Of a stretch of 64,000 nt of DNA, positions 49,871-63,780 are shown piece by piece. Under the pieces are notes generated by a model, which worked only from the letters and a program-made list of their open reading frames with translations, had not been told where the DNA came from and ran no database searches. This DNA is from Metellina segmentata (Eukaryota > Arthropoda > Arachnida > Araneae > Tetragnathidae), in the NCBI GenBank assembly GCA_947359465.1, contig OX375881.1:77965914-78029913 (forward strand), written 5' to 3'. The first letter of the stretch is position 1, and each line of letters starts with the position of its first letter. The position numbers and the translations under genes were made by a program.

Positions 49871-51484
49871 CTAGCAAAATACCCGACCTTACTCGGTTTG
49901 AATTCGTTTACTCTAGATTGAAGAGATAATCAAAATATATAATGACTTACATTTGTTGTAGAATAAAAATTTATTTTAACACCTTTCGCCATCTTTATAT
50001 TTTCTACAACCTACTTTGGACACAAATCCTACACATGCATATCCATTCATGTAATACATTTCACATACATCGCACAATTGCTGTATGACAAAGCTACAAA
50101 AAGACGAAAGGTGATACTAAGGTTACTACTATAAAAGACGATTTATAGGAAGATTTGGAATTCCCTTTCTTAAGTTCTTTTCATGTGCACCTCAATTAAT
50201 TAAAATTACGATTTACGGCGAGTGCTCTCGCACTCATAGTCAACAAAACAATATTTTTTTACTTGTGGCACTCTTGCCTCCATTATGCGACATTGTGAAA
50301 TTTTGCAATCTTCTCCTGTCATTACTACAACGAATTTTTTAATGTTGTAAAAAGTTCTAGTTTGGATTTTTAAACATTATTATCCTTTCAATAACGACAT
50401 TATTCTTTCAATAACGGCATTATTGTTTAAATAATGGTATTATTGTTTAAATAACGGCATTATTGTTTAAATAACGGCATTATTCTTTCAATAATGGCAT
50501 AACTACACTTAAAATTTACTGAAAATTTATACTGACTTACCTAACATTTTCAAGTCTAATACTTTGTGGTGCTGTTGGGTGTGATGAGAAGGAAAACACA
50601 TTTATTAAAATAATAAATATTTAAAACAGAAAACAGTAAAATAGAACAAAATAAAAGATGTCGGAAAAATTGTTCTAAAGATATTAATTTGTGATTCATT
50701 TTTATCTCTTGATCTCGTACAGTTGCCACAATTTACAACTAAAAGTGCACAAAATTTAAAAATGTGAAATTAATTCAGAGCGAAAGAAACAGAAAATATC
50801 ACTGCTCACGCGATCTTGTTCATTCTCGTTTCGTTGAAAAATATCGTCCGTCTCAAATATTCCGAAATCGTTTTCATTGCACAAAGAACAAAAATAAGAC
50901 TCGAAATAAAGTATCAGAGCTGAAATTTCATTAAAAAATATAATTTTTTTAAGAACAATTACTTTTTCAGCAGTACTGGTAAAACAATCGAAGTACTCGT
51001 AATATTCAATAGACATTCCAATTTTTCCAAAACTACCAAATTATGGTTGATTTAAGTATACTTACTCAGGTGTTTTAGCATGAAACTCATCTAAATATAA
51101 CAATAAAGAAATGTTCAATATTGCATTCACTAAACTAATAGATAATGTATAAAATAAAATACACTGCAATCAAATATCTGGAATACAATTCATGTGATGC
51201 GTACACAAACACACAAACACAAAATCGAGCATAGAACAGAAAGACGAACAGACAGACTTTCGCAACCAATTCCACTCACTAAATCAAGATAAGTACTCAC
51301 TGTATGCAAATTTCCATGAAAATATCTTAAACCGCGTGGACGTGTATAGGGCACAACATACAGACAGACACCAAACGAGAAAAAGGTGGATTCGGCATCA
51401 GAAGGGTCCAAAACGGATAGAAAACTTGAAATGGGTCGAAAATATTGAATGTACAAACAAACACTCCATTCTTATTTATATAGA
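49871..51484 (-). mobile_element. Non-autonomous Helitron, complete (copy 3)
   Basis: Read on the minus strand it starts TCTATATAAATAAGAATGG at 51484 after an A and ends TATTTTGCTAG at 49871 before a T, the same termini as copy 1. ACCGAGTAAGGTCGGGT again precedes the end. At 1614 bp it is nearly the same length as copy 1 and visibly similar along its whole length. The main differences are fewer TGTC units near the 5' end and about six instead of five minisatellite units (50378-50501). No transposition proteins are encoded. The 88-codon frame at 51190-51456 corresponds to the one at 10562 in copy 1 and is not a known protein. Confidence 0.93.
50206..50322 (-). CDS. 38-codon Cys-containing mini-ORF of Helitron copy 3 (hypothetical)
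   Basis: Starts MTGEDCKISQCRIMEARV and ends in FVDYECESTRRKS before TAA. Same length and same four cysteines as the copy 1 frame at 11710-11826; the residue differences are F8I, P14M and A21V. Position within the element is equivalent. No recognised family. Confidence 0.3.
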   Translation of the reverse strand: MTGEDCKISQCRIMEARVPQVKKYCFVDYECESTRRKS

Positions 51485-54454
51485 TAACTGATTTAAAGGC
51501 AAAACTGCCCATTTTTACTGGTGACTTTAATTAAAAGATGATCAGCCCCACACACTGTAATTGCATTCATTTTTTAATCAATACAAAAAACAATCGCACA
51601 AAAAAATGAAACAAAGTCAATGTAAAGAGGTTTCTTTAAAATAACAACTGGTTGGAATATAAAATTGTTAATTCATATTTAAGTCGCTGTAATAACATCA
51701 CCCACTGTAATTGCATCAAGTTTGTCAACCAGTACGAAACTCGTGTTTGCAATATATCAATCTACTTCGAACAATCTACAACTATATATATTCAAAGTAT
51801 AATTACATTAGTATGGTTGATAAGCATTACATTCATTTACTAACTATATATTACATCTTTACGATGTCTGCTACCCGTTAATAAATGTCAGTAATGACGC
51901 TATATCAACATGCTGAAAATACTCACTTGAGACATTTTAAATTGGTTGCAGAAAATTCCTAATAGTGATGTCTTGGGGACTCTATATGTTATATGCTCAT
52001 TAACTAGACAGTGTAATATAGGCTTAACACAATAATGTATCCATGCTTGAACGACGGTGTTTATATATGAACCTTCGTAGACTAACTTTTAACAGTATCA
52101 GTGTTACAAATCATTTTTAATTATAATTGAATTTGTAGAAGTTTTAAAGTAAAATAGAGTACATTAAAAATTGTTTTAGATTCTAGAATAATGTATGCGT
52201 TTATGATTTAAATTACAAATATAATAAAAAGTGTTCCATTAAAAGCGATTAATACGTTAACTTTTCCATGTCTTAAATTCTCTTTTCGAGAAATGGGACG
52301 TGAATAACTGAAAGAAAATTTCAAGCTGGAGCCGAAAAGTGAATGGAAATATGCCATTTTACTTCTCAATATAAAATTTGTAGAATACCGTTATTAAAAA
52401 TGTCCTCATTTTATATTAATGATTGGAAATTATATTAATAAATCATTTCTTAAATGAAAAAATGACGTCTTCATTTAAACCTTCTGAGCGCCCCCTCTCC
52501 GATTTCCGTGTTGTGCAGGGTTACATTCACCACATAACATGTAGCTAATGTCATAAATAACCGCATCCATTGGTTGAAATAATTCTAAGACAAATCCTAT
52601 TAGTCAAGAAGGTTAAAATTGCTTAGAAGTTATGCCAGGAAGACTGCAGGTTCAAAAATGGAAACATGCGTGTACACCCTTCAGCCAGACATGTTGAATC
52701 ATTTTTATTGACTAAGAGCTCGTTGTACATCGCACAACTTTAGTATTCTTGTAAACGTACTGCAAGTAAGAAAAATTCATAAATACGACTCTAATAAAAT
52801 AAGGGGAAAGTAATTTTTTCATAGAACGCTAAGACCGTTGCCCGTTGCCTACTATAATATGCGAATGACGTATCGCTTTAATATTCTTTTTGAATATGAT
52901 GCATCAATTAAGGTTATAGATAATTCACCTATATAAGCACGTAAGTTTAGAACTAATAAATACAAGAACACACTTTTTGGAAATTCTCCAAGCGACTATT
53001 GAGAATGGATTTTGAGCTAAAATTTAATTAATTTTCTGACAGTGCAGTTTATCTCATCATCTCCAAGGAGTTTATAATTCACCTCCCTTTATAAATACGT
53101 TTTCTCGGAGAGAATAACTTCGGAACTTAACTGGCAGTTCTTTGACAGCTAAAATTTTATATATTCTATTTTTATGTAGTAGACGTTACTTCATAACATC
53201 TAAAATGTGTGGATTTCTTTTAAAGTGAGTAAGGTTTTCCTCTCAAGGTAAGAAAATTTCTTCTATTAAACATAAGCAGTTACGATAAATAAGTATTCGT
53301 ATAAATAAATTAGTTTTCATATCTGTAATTCATTCTAAAATTTTTATGCAAATGGTTTCGGTCATACGACATGCTTATTTATGTTTTTATATTGAATTTC
53401 TGTGTCTTTAAATTTTTTTGTTGTAATATATCGTCTCCTTATTCCAGAGACATAAATGTGCAAATTTCAAAAATTTGGGAAAGTACATTTGAATGCTTAC
53501 TGTACCCTCATAATTAAACTGTTTTACTTCCCTAAAATGTTTAATAATAATAAAAAAATGTATTGCAATAGGGAATACACATTCGCGTTTCTGGCAAAAC
53601 TTTAAAAGCAAAATAAGTGATCCTACCAGCTCATAAACCCAAAAAGTAAAAATTTGCACATTCATGTTTTTGGCATGAGGAGAACGATATGTTTATATGG
53701 TAATAACGTTAAATGCATATTCATGCGAGTAGTAAAAAATTATTTTTTTAAAACTTTTGTTTGGTTACATCTCGTAGTTCGTGTGTCGAAAGCTTTTCAA
53801 AAATTCAGTCTGCACTGGCTGATTGCAATTGTGATTATAGCATCTCACCATCAAACAACATCTCTCATTTTCTTCCATGACCAACCTTGATAAACAATGT
53901 CGTCTACGATCTGAAAATAACACTGAAGAAATACACTAGAAGTGTCATGGGATTCGGAGCAATCTCTGGGAACCGCAACACTAAAAGACTTCGAAGACAA
54001 TAAATCATTATGTTTCAGCGACATAATACAACGACTGAGGATTGTAAACACAAAATGTTAGAAGGACCATTTCATCAAAATACTGGGAACATGTGGTAAA
54101 TTCGTGCTACGACAGTAAACTAACGTCTATGAACTTGTTACTAATAAAATATCAACCAATAATAGCATGCACGAGAATGATACACAAAGGAGACCTTTCC
54201 TTTGTGTATTCCTTTCATTAAAACAGTTGCTTGGACGAAGCCATAAGCCAAAACAACCACCAAACAAAGTTCTAAAGCAGAAGTTGAGACAAAAGACAAT
54301 CTCCTACACATTGTAGATGTAAAGATAAATGGCCAAGTCATTCTCTGATTAAATATAAATTCCTGGCATTCTCCGTTTAAAGTATATGCTCCGTAGAGGA
54401 AAGCTATGACCTGTACCAAGCGCGCCCGTGTGTAAACATTATACCAAGTCATTC
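51485..54454. other. Mostly AT-rich; one ~150-bp direct duplication
   Basis: CACTGTAATTGCATTCATTT (51552) with AATCAATACAAAA recurs as CACTGTAATTGCATCAAGTT (51702) with CAACCAGTACGAAA. The remaining sequence, including a 103-codon minus frame at 54141-54452, has no recognisable gene. Confidence 0.45.
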
Positions 54455-55600
54455 AACGTATTCCTTGTATCCATAAAGCAATACAATCTGGCCCATATAT
54501 CCAGCTCTTCTAATCCAACGTTGATATGAGAGCTTTACATTCAAACCTGTGTTAAATGATAAATCGTATCCATCAAGAACAGTCTTTGCAAGTTTCACAC
54601 AATTATGGAGCTCACCAATCATTTCACCCTGGCGCGTACTTTCCCGTTACCAATTATACATGAACTACGTACAACACTGTGAGAAAATTGCTTCACTATT
54701 TTCCAGCGGCAACCAGTATGATCTTACAAACATAGCAATCTGTTGTTTGATCCCCTCTTTCTCAAAACTCTTAACATAGCCCCATATATTCATGATTGTC
54801 CATACAGCAATCCATTAGCCTGTGCTCTCCATATCTTTTATAGAGGTTCAACATGAGAACGTCTTTTTAATGATGATAAATGGTGAATGACAATCACCGA
54901 ATACAATTTTTGCAAAAGATGCACCACTACCTACTCCCGGAATTCTTTAACCCCAACTTTCTCGTTACCATTTACCTCTGAGATGCACAATATTCAGAAG
55001 AAACCATTGCTTAAATATTTTCTAGATGCAATCTGTAGAATGTGGAGTATTTTATTTCAAGTATCCCATACATAATTGAAAGATATTGAGGTCTGATCCA
55101 TGCGTGATATTTCCAAAACAGTGACCTGCTGAGATATCCAATCAACAAATGGCTCCAAACTGTTGACAACTCGATGATATCCTATGGCACAAATGAAATA
55201 ATAAATTTAATAGCGAGTACAAATCACCGAAATTAGACTTGTAGCGTCTCGTTCCAGATCAGCATCTTGTACGTCCTTAAAAACCTTAACATCGCTCACA
55301 GGTTATGTCCATACAGCAATCCATTTAGCCCGAGCTATCTTCCTCTTTCAACCCCGCTTTGATACGAGAGCGTCTCATTAATAAGGAAGGTAAATGATGA
55401 ATGACAATCTCCAGGAGCAATTTTTTTCGAGAGTTTCACCACTTCGGCATCCCAGCAATCCTTTCACCCCGGCGCGTGCTTTCTCGTTACCAATTATCCA
55501 TGATCTGCGTACGGGAGACGATTGCTTCCATATTTTCCAGTAGCAGTCCGTAGAATCTGGTGTGTCTAATTACAACCATCCGATACATACATGAGCAGTA
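54455..55600 (+). repeat. Degenerate tandem array, three copies, the last GC-rich
   Basis: GTCCATACAGCAATCCATTAG (about 54797, shown approximately) recurs as GTCCATACAGCAATCCATTT (about 55307), with a first form CCATAAAGCAATACAATCTG near 54471. CACCCTGGCGCGTACTTTCC (about 54626) pairs with CACCCCGGCGCGTGCTTTCT (55466) and, less clearly, CCCCAACTTTCTCGTTACCA near 54950. TTTTCCAGCGGCAACCAGTA pairs with TTTTCCAGTAGCAGTCCGTA. Spacings are about 325 and 510 bp, the third unit holding extra sequence. GC counts: 53% for 55451-55510 and 43% for 54931-54990. Confidence 0.8.
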
Positions 55601-56165
55601 TTGCGTAATTGATCCGGAAAACTTGGCGCTGAAGGAGGCTATTTAACGGGTTTCGTGCCATTAATAGCCATGAGAGCTCGTTAGACTCCGGAAAACCCTT
55701 TTCTCTGGCTTCCGTGACCAACTGTGCAAGAGAGGAAGTGAACTGAAGAGTGAGAGAGAGGTGGAATTAACGCAGATTCGCATTTACGTTAACTCTTAGG
55801 AATCTCGTGCACGCTCTAATTGGCACTTAAAATTGCCCGGAGGGATCCTTTACAAAACTCAACTTTCGGGAAACTAGTCAAGGCAGTGTAAGGAAAGGGA
55901 GCCTGGGAGTGATAACGCGAGTCGGGCAAGAAGCAGAGACAGATGTTTATGGGCTGTTGGGGGTCTGGTTCTGTTTCCTAAGGCCTTTCTTCGTTACCTT
56001 TCTTCTTGTTGCAGTTTGTGGGAGACAAAGGGGCGTTAATTCTTGTTTCTCAACGCCCTTTTCGATAAGATTAGGGGAATTTATTTGAGGGTTTCGATTG
56101 CTTAAAGGTGAGACAACTCTTTGTGTAGCCCTTGCTTTGCTCACACCTGATGCTGGCAACAAGAA
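55601..56165. other. GC-richer island beside the array
   Basis: Continues the GC-rich copy of the preceding array without a break; contains words such as AAGGAAAGGGAGCCTGGGAG near 55889. The 71-codon minus frame at 55947-56162 is not recognised. Confidence 0.4.
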
Positions 56166-56569
56166 ATTAAATTAGAGCATAAAATTGTTTCCCGTGACTA
56201 CTGCATTTGAAGTATTTATTTTTATGGAATAGCAGATATTCTTCTTTTTATTATTGTTATTTCGATTTATTAGAGTATAAAATACTGTAGTATTATATCA
56301 TGAATGAATTGTTTGCAATTGTTAATAAAATTTTAAAACTGGGACAGTTAATTAGCAGTGCATTTATTACTAGAAAAAGGAATACAATTGCGCGCGCGAA
56401 ATGCAAAAAGAACATACCTCCTGAAACAACTAAGACAAAGATTCAGTTTAAAACACATAATATAGAATGTAATAATAATACAATTTAAGTATAGCTAACA
56501 ACACATAAGTAGGATCAGATCATTCCATCCTATATAGGAGAATCTACCTACTCTTCCAAATGTCAAGCA
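56166..56569. other. AT-rich sequence, nothing recognised
   Basis: No supported feature. Confidence 0.45.
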
Positions 56570-56819
56570 GCATAACTAAATTTTAAAACAAGTATCTAAA
56601 ATTCAAATCCAAAGCTAAAAGAGAAATTCCGAAGTTGATATATTGAGCTATTTGAGCTACCAAGTTTAATTCTTGTATTCGCGGTTTTCCTTTCCCTTTA
56701 ACTAATTTCGATTGGCTTTCATTACATACGCTGAATATCTAACCTTCCATTCATATTTCATTTAATATAAAGCTAAATTTAAAAATTAAGATTCTTATCC
56801 AAAGCAAACAGAGCAATTC

Positions 56820-56942
56820 TGACTTGGACATATGACTGTATAGACTTGGGCATATGACTATATAGACTTGGACATATGACTATATAAACTTGGACATATG
56901 ACTATATAGGCTTGTACATATGACTATACAGACTTGGACAAT
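56820..56942 (+). repeat. 22-bp minisatellite nested in the second unit of the 190-bp array
   Basis: Five tandem units of ACTTGGACATATGACTATAT type (period 22 bp). The unit is an expansion of the array's own TTGGACATAT anchor, so it arose inside the larger repeat. Confidence 0.93.
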
Positions 56943-57533
56943 TGAGCTATCTAAAAAATTCTTGTATTCCGGATTTTTATTTCATTTAGATACTGTTCAT
57001 TATATTATATATTAGCTGAATATTCTACCTTCCCCTATTCAAATTTCATTTAATATGAAAATAATTTTTTTGAAACCTAAAATTCAATTACATAGTAGAC
57101 ATATTGAGCCATTCGAGCTGCCTAAAGAAATTTTTTTATTTCAAAATTTTCATATCCACTTATTTAACTTCGATACGATTCATTATAAGTTGAATTACCA
57201 ACCATCCCTTCAAATTTCACATACCATACAAATCTAAGCTTTAAAACTAAAATTGAAATTGAAATCAAACAGAGCAATTCCATAATGGAAACATTGGTAC
57301 ATTTGAACTGTCAATTGGAATTTTTGTATTCCGAATTTTCTTTTCTCCTTATGTCATTTCGATGTTATTCATTTTATGATTAATAGTCTACCTTCCTTTC
57401 CGATTTCATACAACAAAGAAATAAAATTCAACTCCAAAGATAATTGAGCAATTCCGAAGTGGACATATTAAGCCAGTTCAGCTGTCAAGTAGAATTCTTG
57501 TATTCCAAATTTTCCTTTCTCCTTATTGCATTT

Positions 57534-57553
57534 CGCGCGCGCGCGCGCGCGCG
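57534..57553. repeat. (CG)10 dinucleotide run
   Basis: Twenty bases of strictly alternating C and G within an otherwise AT-rich repeat unit, placed right after CATTT where other units have CATTTCGAT. Alternating CG of this length can adopt Z-DNA. Confidence 0.98.
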
Positions 57554-57730
57554 TTGCAATTCATTATAAGATAAACGTCTACCTTCCACTCAAATTTTAT
57601 ACAACATAACACTAAAATTCAAATCCAAAGAAACCTGAGCAATTCCGAAGTGGACATATTGAGCTATTTGAGCTGTCAAGTGGAATTCTTGTATTCCGGA
57701 TTTTCCTTTCCCTTTATTTCATTTCGATGC

Positions 57731-60039
<2,309 letters not shown>

Positions 60040-60290
60040 TTTTAACTACTGATCACCATACAGGATTTCCTAGAATATCTAAACACAATTTTGTATACGA
60101 GTAGGTCTAGAAAATATAGTTATAATTTCTAATACATGTGAACACACCTCTCCCTCTAAAAATAGTTTTATAATTTCAATCCCGATTATTCAATTAAAAA
60201 TACGGATTCTACAAAGCTTTCACAATTTAATGAGGATTTTTTAAGATCATTCATTTTAAGGATTTTTAAGATCATCATTAAGCATTCAAA
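60040..60290 (+). repeat. AT-rich decayed copy of the block at 62240-62430
   Basis: GATTTTAACTACTGATCACC (60037) pairs with GGATTTAACTACTGAGCAAT (62249). Further pairs are GAGTAGGTCTAGAAAATATA with GAGTACGTCCAGAAAGTATC, and TACGGATTCTACAAAGCTTT with TACTGACTCTACTAGAGCTC. The left copy is AT-rich, the right copy GC-richer. The distance is about 2.2 kb, or about 0.9 kb without the mariner between them. Confidence 0.75.
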
Positions 60291-60444
60291 TTAGGTATGT
60301 GTAACCAACCTATCCATATAAGATGTATTTCTTATGTAAATTGGATATGTAACCTATCGATGTGTAAAATATACATTATCTAATCGATGTATAACTGGTT
60401 TATAAATGACACATCTCAGATATATGTCTTATGTATGTTAGGTA

Positions 60445-61752
60445 TACAGAGGCTGTTCACACATTTTTTAGACAATGTATATTGTATTCACAAAACTAAA
60501 TTACATAAAATATTCTTGTGTTTTAAATGTTCTTTTGATAGCCCTTATTCTGAACTATCTTTCGACACCGTAATTTCCAGGATAATAATGACTTTTGAAG
60601 TATCAGAAGAGGTGTTCTATCCCATTCCTCCTGAACAGCTTTCCAGAGTCCTGTAAGGGTTGTGGGACGACGTTTGGATAATGCAGATTTTAAAAGTCCT
60701 TAAGCACAAAAATCCATAGGTGATACATCGGGAGATTTAGTAGGGATATCAGTGAAGGGTATGGCCTTGATACCGGTTTTTTGTTCTATTTCTTTTAGGA
60801 AATTTACAGTTGTTTTTGATGTGTGACTGCTAGCTTTGTCTTGATGGAGTTCCACAGATTGATGGAACAGTGGGTAAAGCTATGGTATTTCATTCAGAAA
60901 AATTGGCGATAAAATATGTTCCTGATAGTATTTGGAGTTAATCTTGACATTTTTTTCCACTCTCTTTATTTTTAACTTGCCATTATATGAAAAACCAGCA
61001 ACAATCATGAATCCCTTAGAAAAACTTTCTTTCGATTCTGTGAACCATGTACTTAAATTTTTTGCTCCCCTTTTATGATAATAAATGCCTCTTTTTTTAC
61101 TGCGATCATTTAAATACACCCATGATTCATCTATGGTGAAATTTTTTTCCATTTTTCTTTGGATAAGTGTTTCTCATATAGAATTCGGCAGCTTGTCCTG
61201 CTTTCAGCGATATGCTTTGGAGAAAGACGATGCACATTGCGTTTTTTCGCTTTTTTAAAACTTAAACCAACGTTTATCATTTTGTTTTCAGTGAGACACC
61301 GATCATTTTAATGATTTTGCAACTGTCCTTTGACCAGGGATATTTTCTTTTAACATTAAACAACGTACCTTTGCAATAGTCGAAGATGTCCGTTTCTTCC
61401 TTGGATACTTGTTTGGAATTTTTGTCCCACTTGAGGCTGCAATTTGACGCTTTTTTTCCTTTCTTGTTGACGATATTACCTATATACGCTTTAGATATCA
61501 CAAAACCATAACTCTCACATCGTTTTTGTATAACGGAATATGAATATTTCTCTTCGGAAAGAGCATAAATATAGCCTTCGAACCACTGCTTTGTTAAAAA
61601 CGCCATTTTGAATAAAAACAAACCTCTCAAGCCGCAGACGATAATTTTTACTTTTAAAAACATAGTGCAACTGTAATTATTTATTTTGCAGCAAACGATT
61701 TTTTATTACCGCTAACCAAAATTGTCTAAAAAATGTGCGAACAGCCTCTGTA
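60445..61752 (-). mobile_element. Mariner-like element with DD41D spacing, both terminal repeats present
   Basis: The left end TACAGAGGCTGTTCACACAT (60445) and the minus-strand right end TACAGAGGCTGTTCGCACAT (from 61752) continue together through TTTTTAGACAAT, giving terminal inverted repeats of about 32 bp with one mismatch. TA flanks both ends (60443-60444 and 61753-61754), as expected for TA target duplication. At 1308 bp the element is full length. Its broken transposase is described separately. A 5'-end relic of the same family lies at 1210-1330. Confidence 0.92.
60523..61606 (-). pseudogene. Mariner-like transposase pseudogene, DD41D-type
   Basis: The preferred start at 61606 gives MAFLTKQWFEGYIYALSEEK and YSYSVIQKRCESYGFVISKA, an N-terminal helix-turn-helix; an upstream Met at 61663 is also in frame. 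After a frameshift near 61277 the protein continues SPKHIAESRTSCRILYEKHL. A shift in an A run then leads to KNFTIDESWVYLNDRSKKRG, with the first catalytic Asp. Past a stop, VELHQDKASSHTSKTTVNFL has the second Asp and TDIPTKSPDVSPMDFCA the third. Counting residues between the second Asp and the Asp of SPMD gives 41. After another stop, KSALSKRRPTTLTGLWKAVQ and KLRCRKIVQNKGYQKNI end the protein at 60523. Two or more frameshifts and two stops make it inactive, but all three catalytic residues are still readable. Confidence 0.9.
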
Positions 61753-62239
61753 TAACTGATCGATAACAGATAAATTTATTATTTATATTGATGTTTAACC
61801 CATTCATATAAAATGTATTCGTAATGTACATAACCATTGTATGTCTTCTGGACATTAGCTATCAAAGTGAACCATATAAGACGTATGTCTCATTGTAATT
61901 AGGTTCATAACCTATCCATATAAAATGTATGTATTATATACATAAGATATATAAACTATTAAATATAAGATGTATGTCTTCAATAAACTAATAATTTACT
62001 ATGAATGTTGGTAGAAGTAAATTGAATCGCCATATATTAAATAGTAAACCCTGGCACTTTGCATTTTAGTACTAAGCAGTAAAACGTTCTAGAATAAATC
62101 AATCCAGAGACTTAGAAGATAGGCTCTAACCATATATACAGTATGTTCCAATCGTTCTCAAACCTATGCAATGTAGGCTCTTAGAAGCATATCCAACCTT
62201 ATATGTTGACACTAATGTACATCAGACAACTATACACCT

Positions 62240-62960
62240 AACGAGGATCGGATTTAACTACTGAGCAATGAACGGACAGTTTTGTTAGTGAGTACGTCCA
62301 GAAAGTATCGCGTAATTAAATGATAATATATGCACGCACACACATCCTAACAGAGGCTAAATTTAAATCACGATTCGACCGTAAATACTGACTCTACTAG
62401 AGCTCGCACAATTTAAACGGGACTCTTTTATTACTCTCCTGTATTCAAATGCTGTGGAACAAACCAGAATATTCCGCAGAATCTCCCTCACTTTGCATTC
62501 AGTACCTCCTCTTCCCCTTGATCTAAAAGAGTATTTATCTTCTAAATTTTAAGGTTTGCGGCATGGAAACATTAAGGCGTTTGAGTTCGCAAACAGCGAG
62601 CGACCGCACCATGTTCCTACGGCGGGCCCAACTGACATTTTATGCAAAATAGAAACCTTCAAAGTGTTCTTGGGAAAGAGGACGCATTTACTTGCGCTCC
62701 CCGCATCCCCTAACTTTAAAATTCTTGAAACGAAATTCGAGTGTTTACTTATTTATCTCAAAGTCAAGTCGAGGAGAGCAGTAGACAAGGCTGGGGTTTG
62801 TGAGATGTTGCCAAGCTCAGTTGCTTCTTGGGTAAATAAACATCACTGTGTGGACGGATGGAATTCTTAAACTTTTATACTTGTAGGATAATAGATCGAT
62901 AATGATGCTATGGAAATTACCAGTACAATGCATTGCACTGTCGGTTTGTGGCAGAAACTC
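62240..62960 (+). repeat. GC island with decayed copies on both sides
   Basis: The left part (62240-62430) matches the AT-rich copy at 60040-60290. The right part (62740-62960) matches 63781-64000. The middle (62430-62740) includes GCAAACAGCGAGCGACCGCA near 62590. The 104-codon frame 62556-62870 runs through the GC-rich part; its product is unrecognised and the frame is not kept in the copies. GC of 62761-62820 is 52%; of the matching 63801-63860, 32%. Confidence 0.75.
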
Positions 62961-63084
62961 ATTAGCTGACTTTTTGTCCGAGACACCCAATGCCTATTTA
63001 TACGTGGCCCTATTGTAAACTATCTAAAAGGTATAACACAGTCAAAAGTCAAATAATTTTTTATTTATAAATTAGTTATTTGCA

Positions 63085-63685
63085 TTTGTTAAATTTTAGT
63101 ACAGTACCATTATGTCAAATTAGGTAATTTTGGTTTTTGGTTATTTGTCTTTTTTAGATTATACAGTACTAAATAATTATTTCTCAATAAATGAGTTTTT
63201 GCTCCAAACCGAATCATCTATAAATAATCAGTACTGAGTAATAGTATTGTTTAGACAAATGGGAAAGGTTCCATCTTTATATGTACTATGCAAATAGTAT
63301 GTGAAATTAGGTAATTTTCGTTATAGATTATTTGTCTTTTTTAGTTAGTACAGTAGCAAATTTCTAGTCAGTTAATGAGTTTCTGATATATAACCGAATC
63401 AGATATAATAAATACTGAGTAATAGTATTTTTTAGAAAAAGTAGAAAGGTTCCAACTTTCTACGTATCATGCAAATAGTATGTAAAATTAGATAATTTTG
63501 GTTAGATAATATTTGTCTTTTTTAGTTAGTACAGCATCAAATTCTTTGTCAATTATTGAGTCTCTGCTCTAAATCAAATCAGTCAGTGCTGAGTAATAGT
63601 ATTTGTTTTTAGAAAAATGGGAAAAGTTCCATCTTTATACGTATTATGCAAATAGTATATAAAATTAGTTAATTTTGGTTATTGA
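63085..63685 (+). repeat. ~185-bp tandem array, three copies, AT-rich
   Basis: TTTGTCTTTTTTAG occurs at about 63144, 63331 and 63512 (spacings 187 and 181). CTGAGTAATAGTATT and GCAAATAGTATGT/TAxAATTAG recur in step, with GGAAAGGTTCCATCTTTATA variants between them. Confidence 0.93.
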
Positions 63686-63780
63686 AGTCACCGTAAATGT
63701 GTAGGAATTGTTAAATTACTATTACTATTTCCATATAAGTATATAAATTGAGTATATATTTACTTACTGTGTGAAAAATC

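Larger units (their letters stand above)
56570..57730 (+). repeat. ~175-190-bp tandem array, six copies
   Basis: The anchor 'GAGCAATTCCGAAGTGGACATATTGAGC' (positions 57636-57663 in the best copy) recurs in variant form near 56621, 56811, 57077, 57272 and 57446. Each is followed by TTGAGCTxTCAAGTxGAATT, TTCTTGTATTCC, a TTTTCCTTTxTCCTTATT-type word, CATTTCGAT, CATTATAAG and CTACCTTCC. Spacings are about 190, 266 (stretched by an internal minisatellite), 195, 174 and 190. The last copy runs into the GC-richer block at 57.7 kb. Confidence 0.9.
60290..62010 (+). repeat. ~55-bp minisatellite, split by a mariner insertion
   Basis: Units of the type CCTATCCATATAAGATGTAT followed by TTCTTATGTAxATxxGATAT and GTAACCTAT occur on both sides of the element (60305-60440 and 61790-61980). 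The mariner at 60445-61752 therefore inserted into a pre-existing array. Confidence 0.7.

Noticed and set aside
54141..54452. 103-codon hydrophobic minus-strand frame, possible membrane protein
   Set aside because: No family resemblance, no neighbouring exons, and it abuts a degenerate tandem array; chance is the simpler reading.
62556..62870. 104-codon frame in a GC island as a host gene
   Set aside because: The frame is not preserved in the decayed copy at 63.8 kb and the peptide has no recognisable features.
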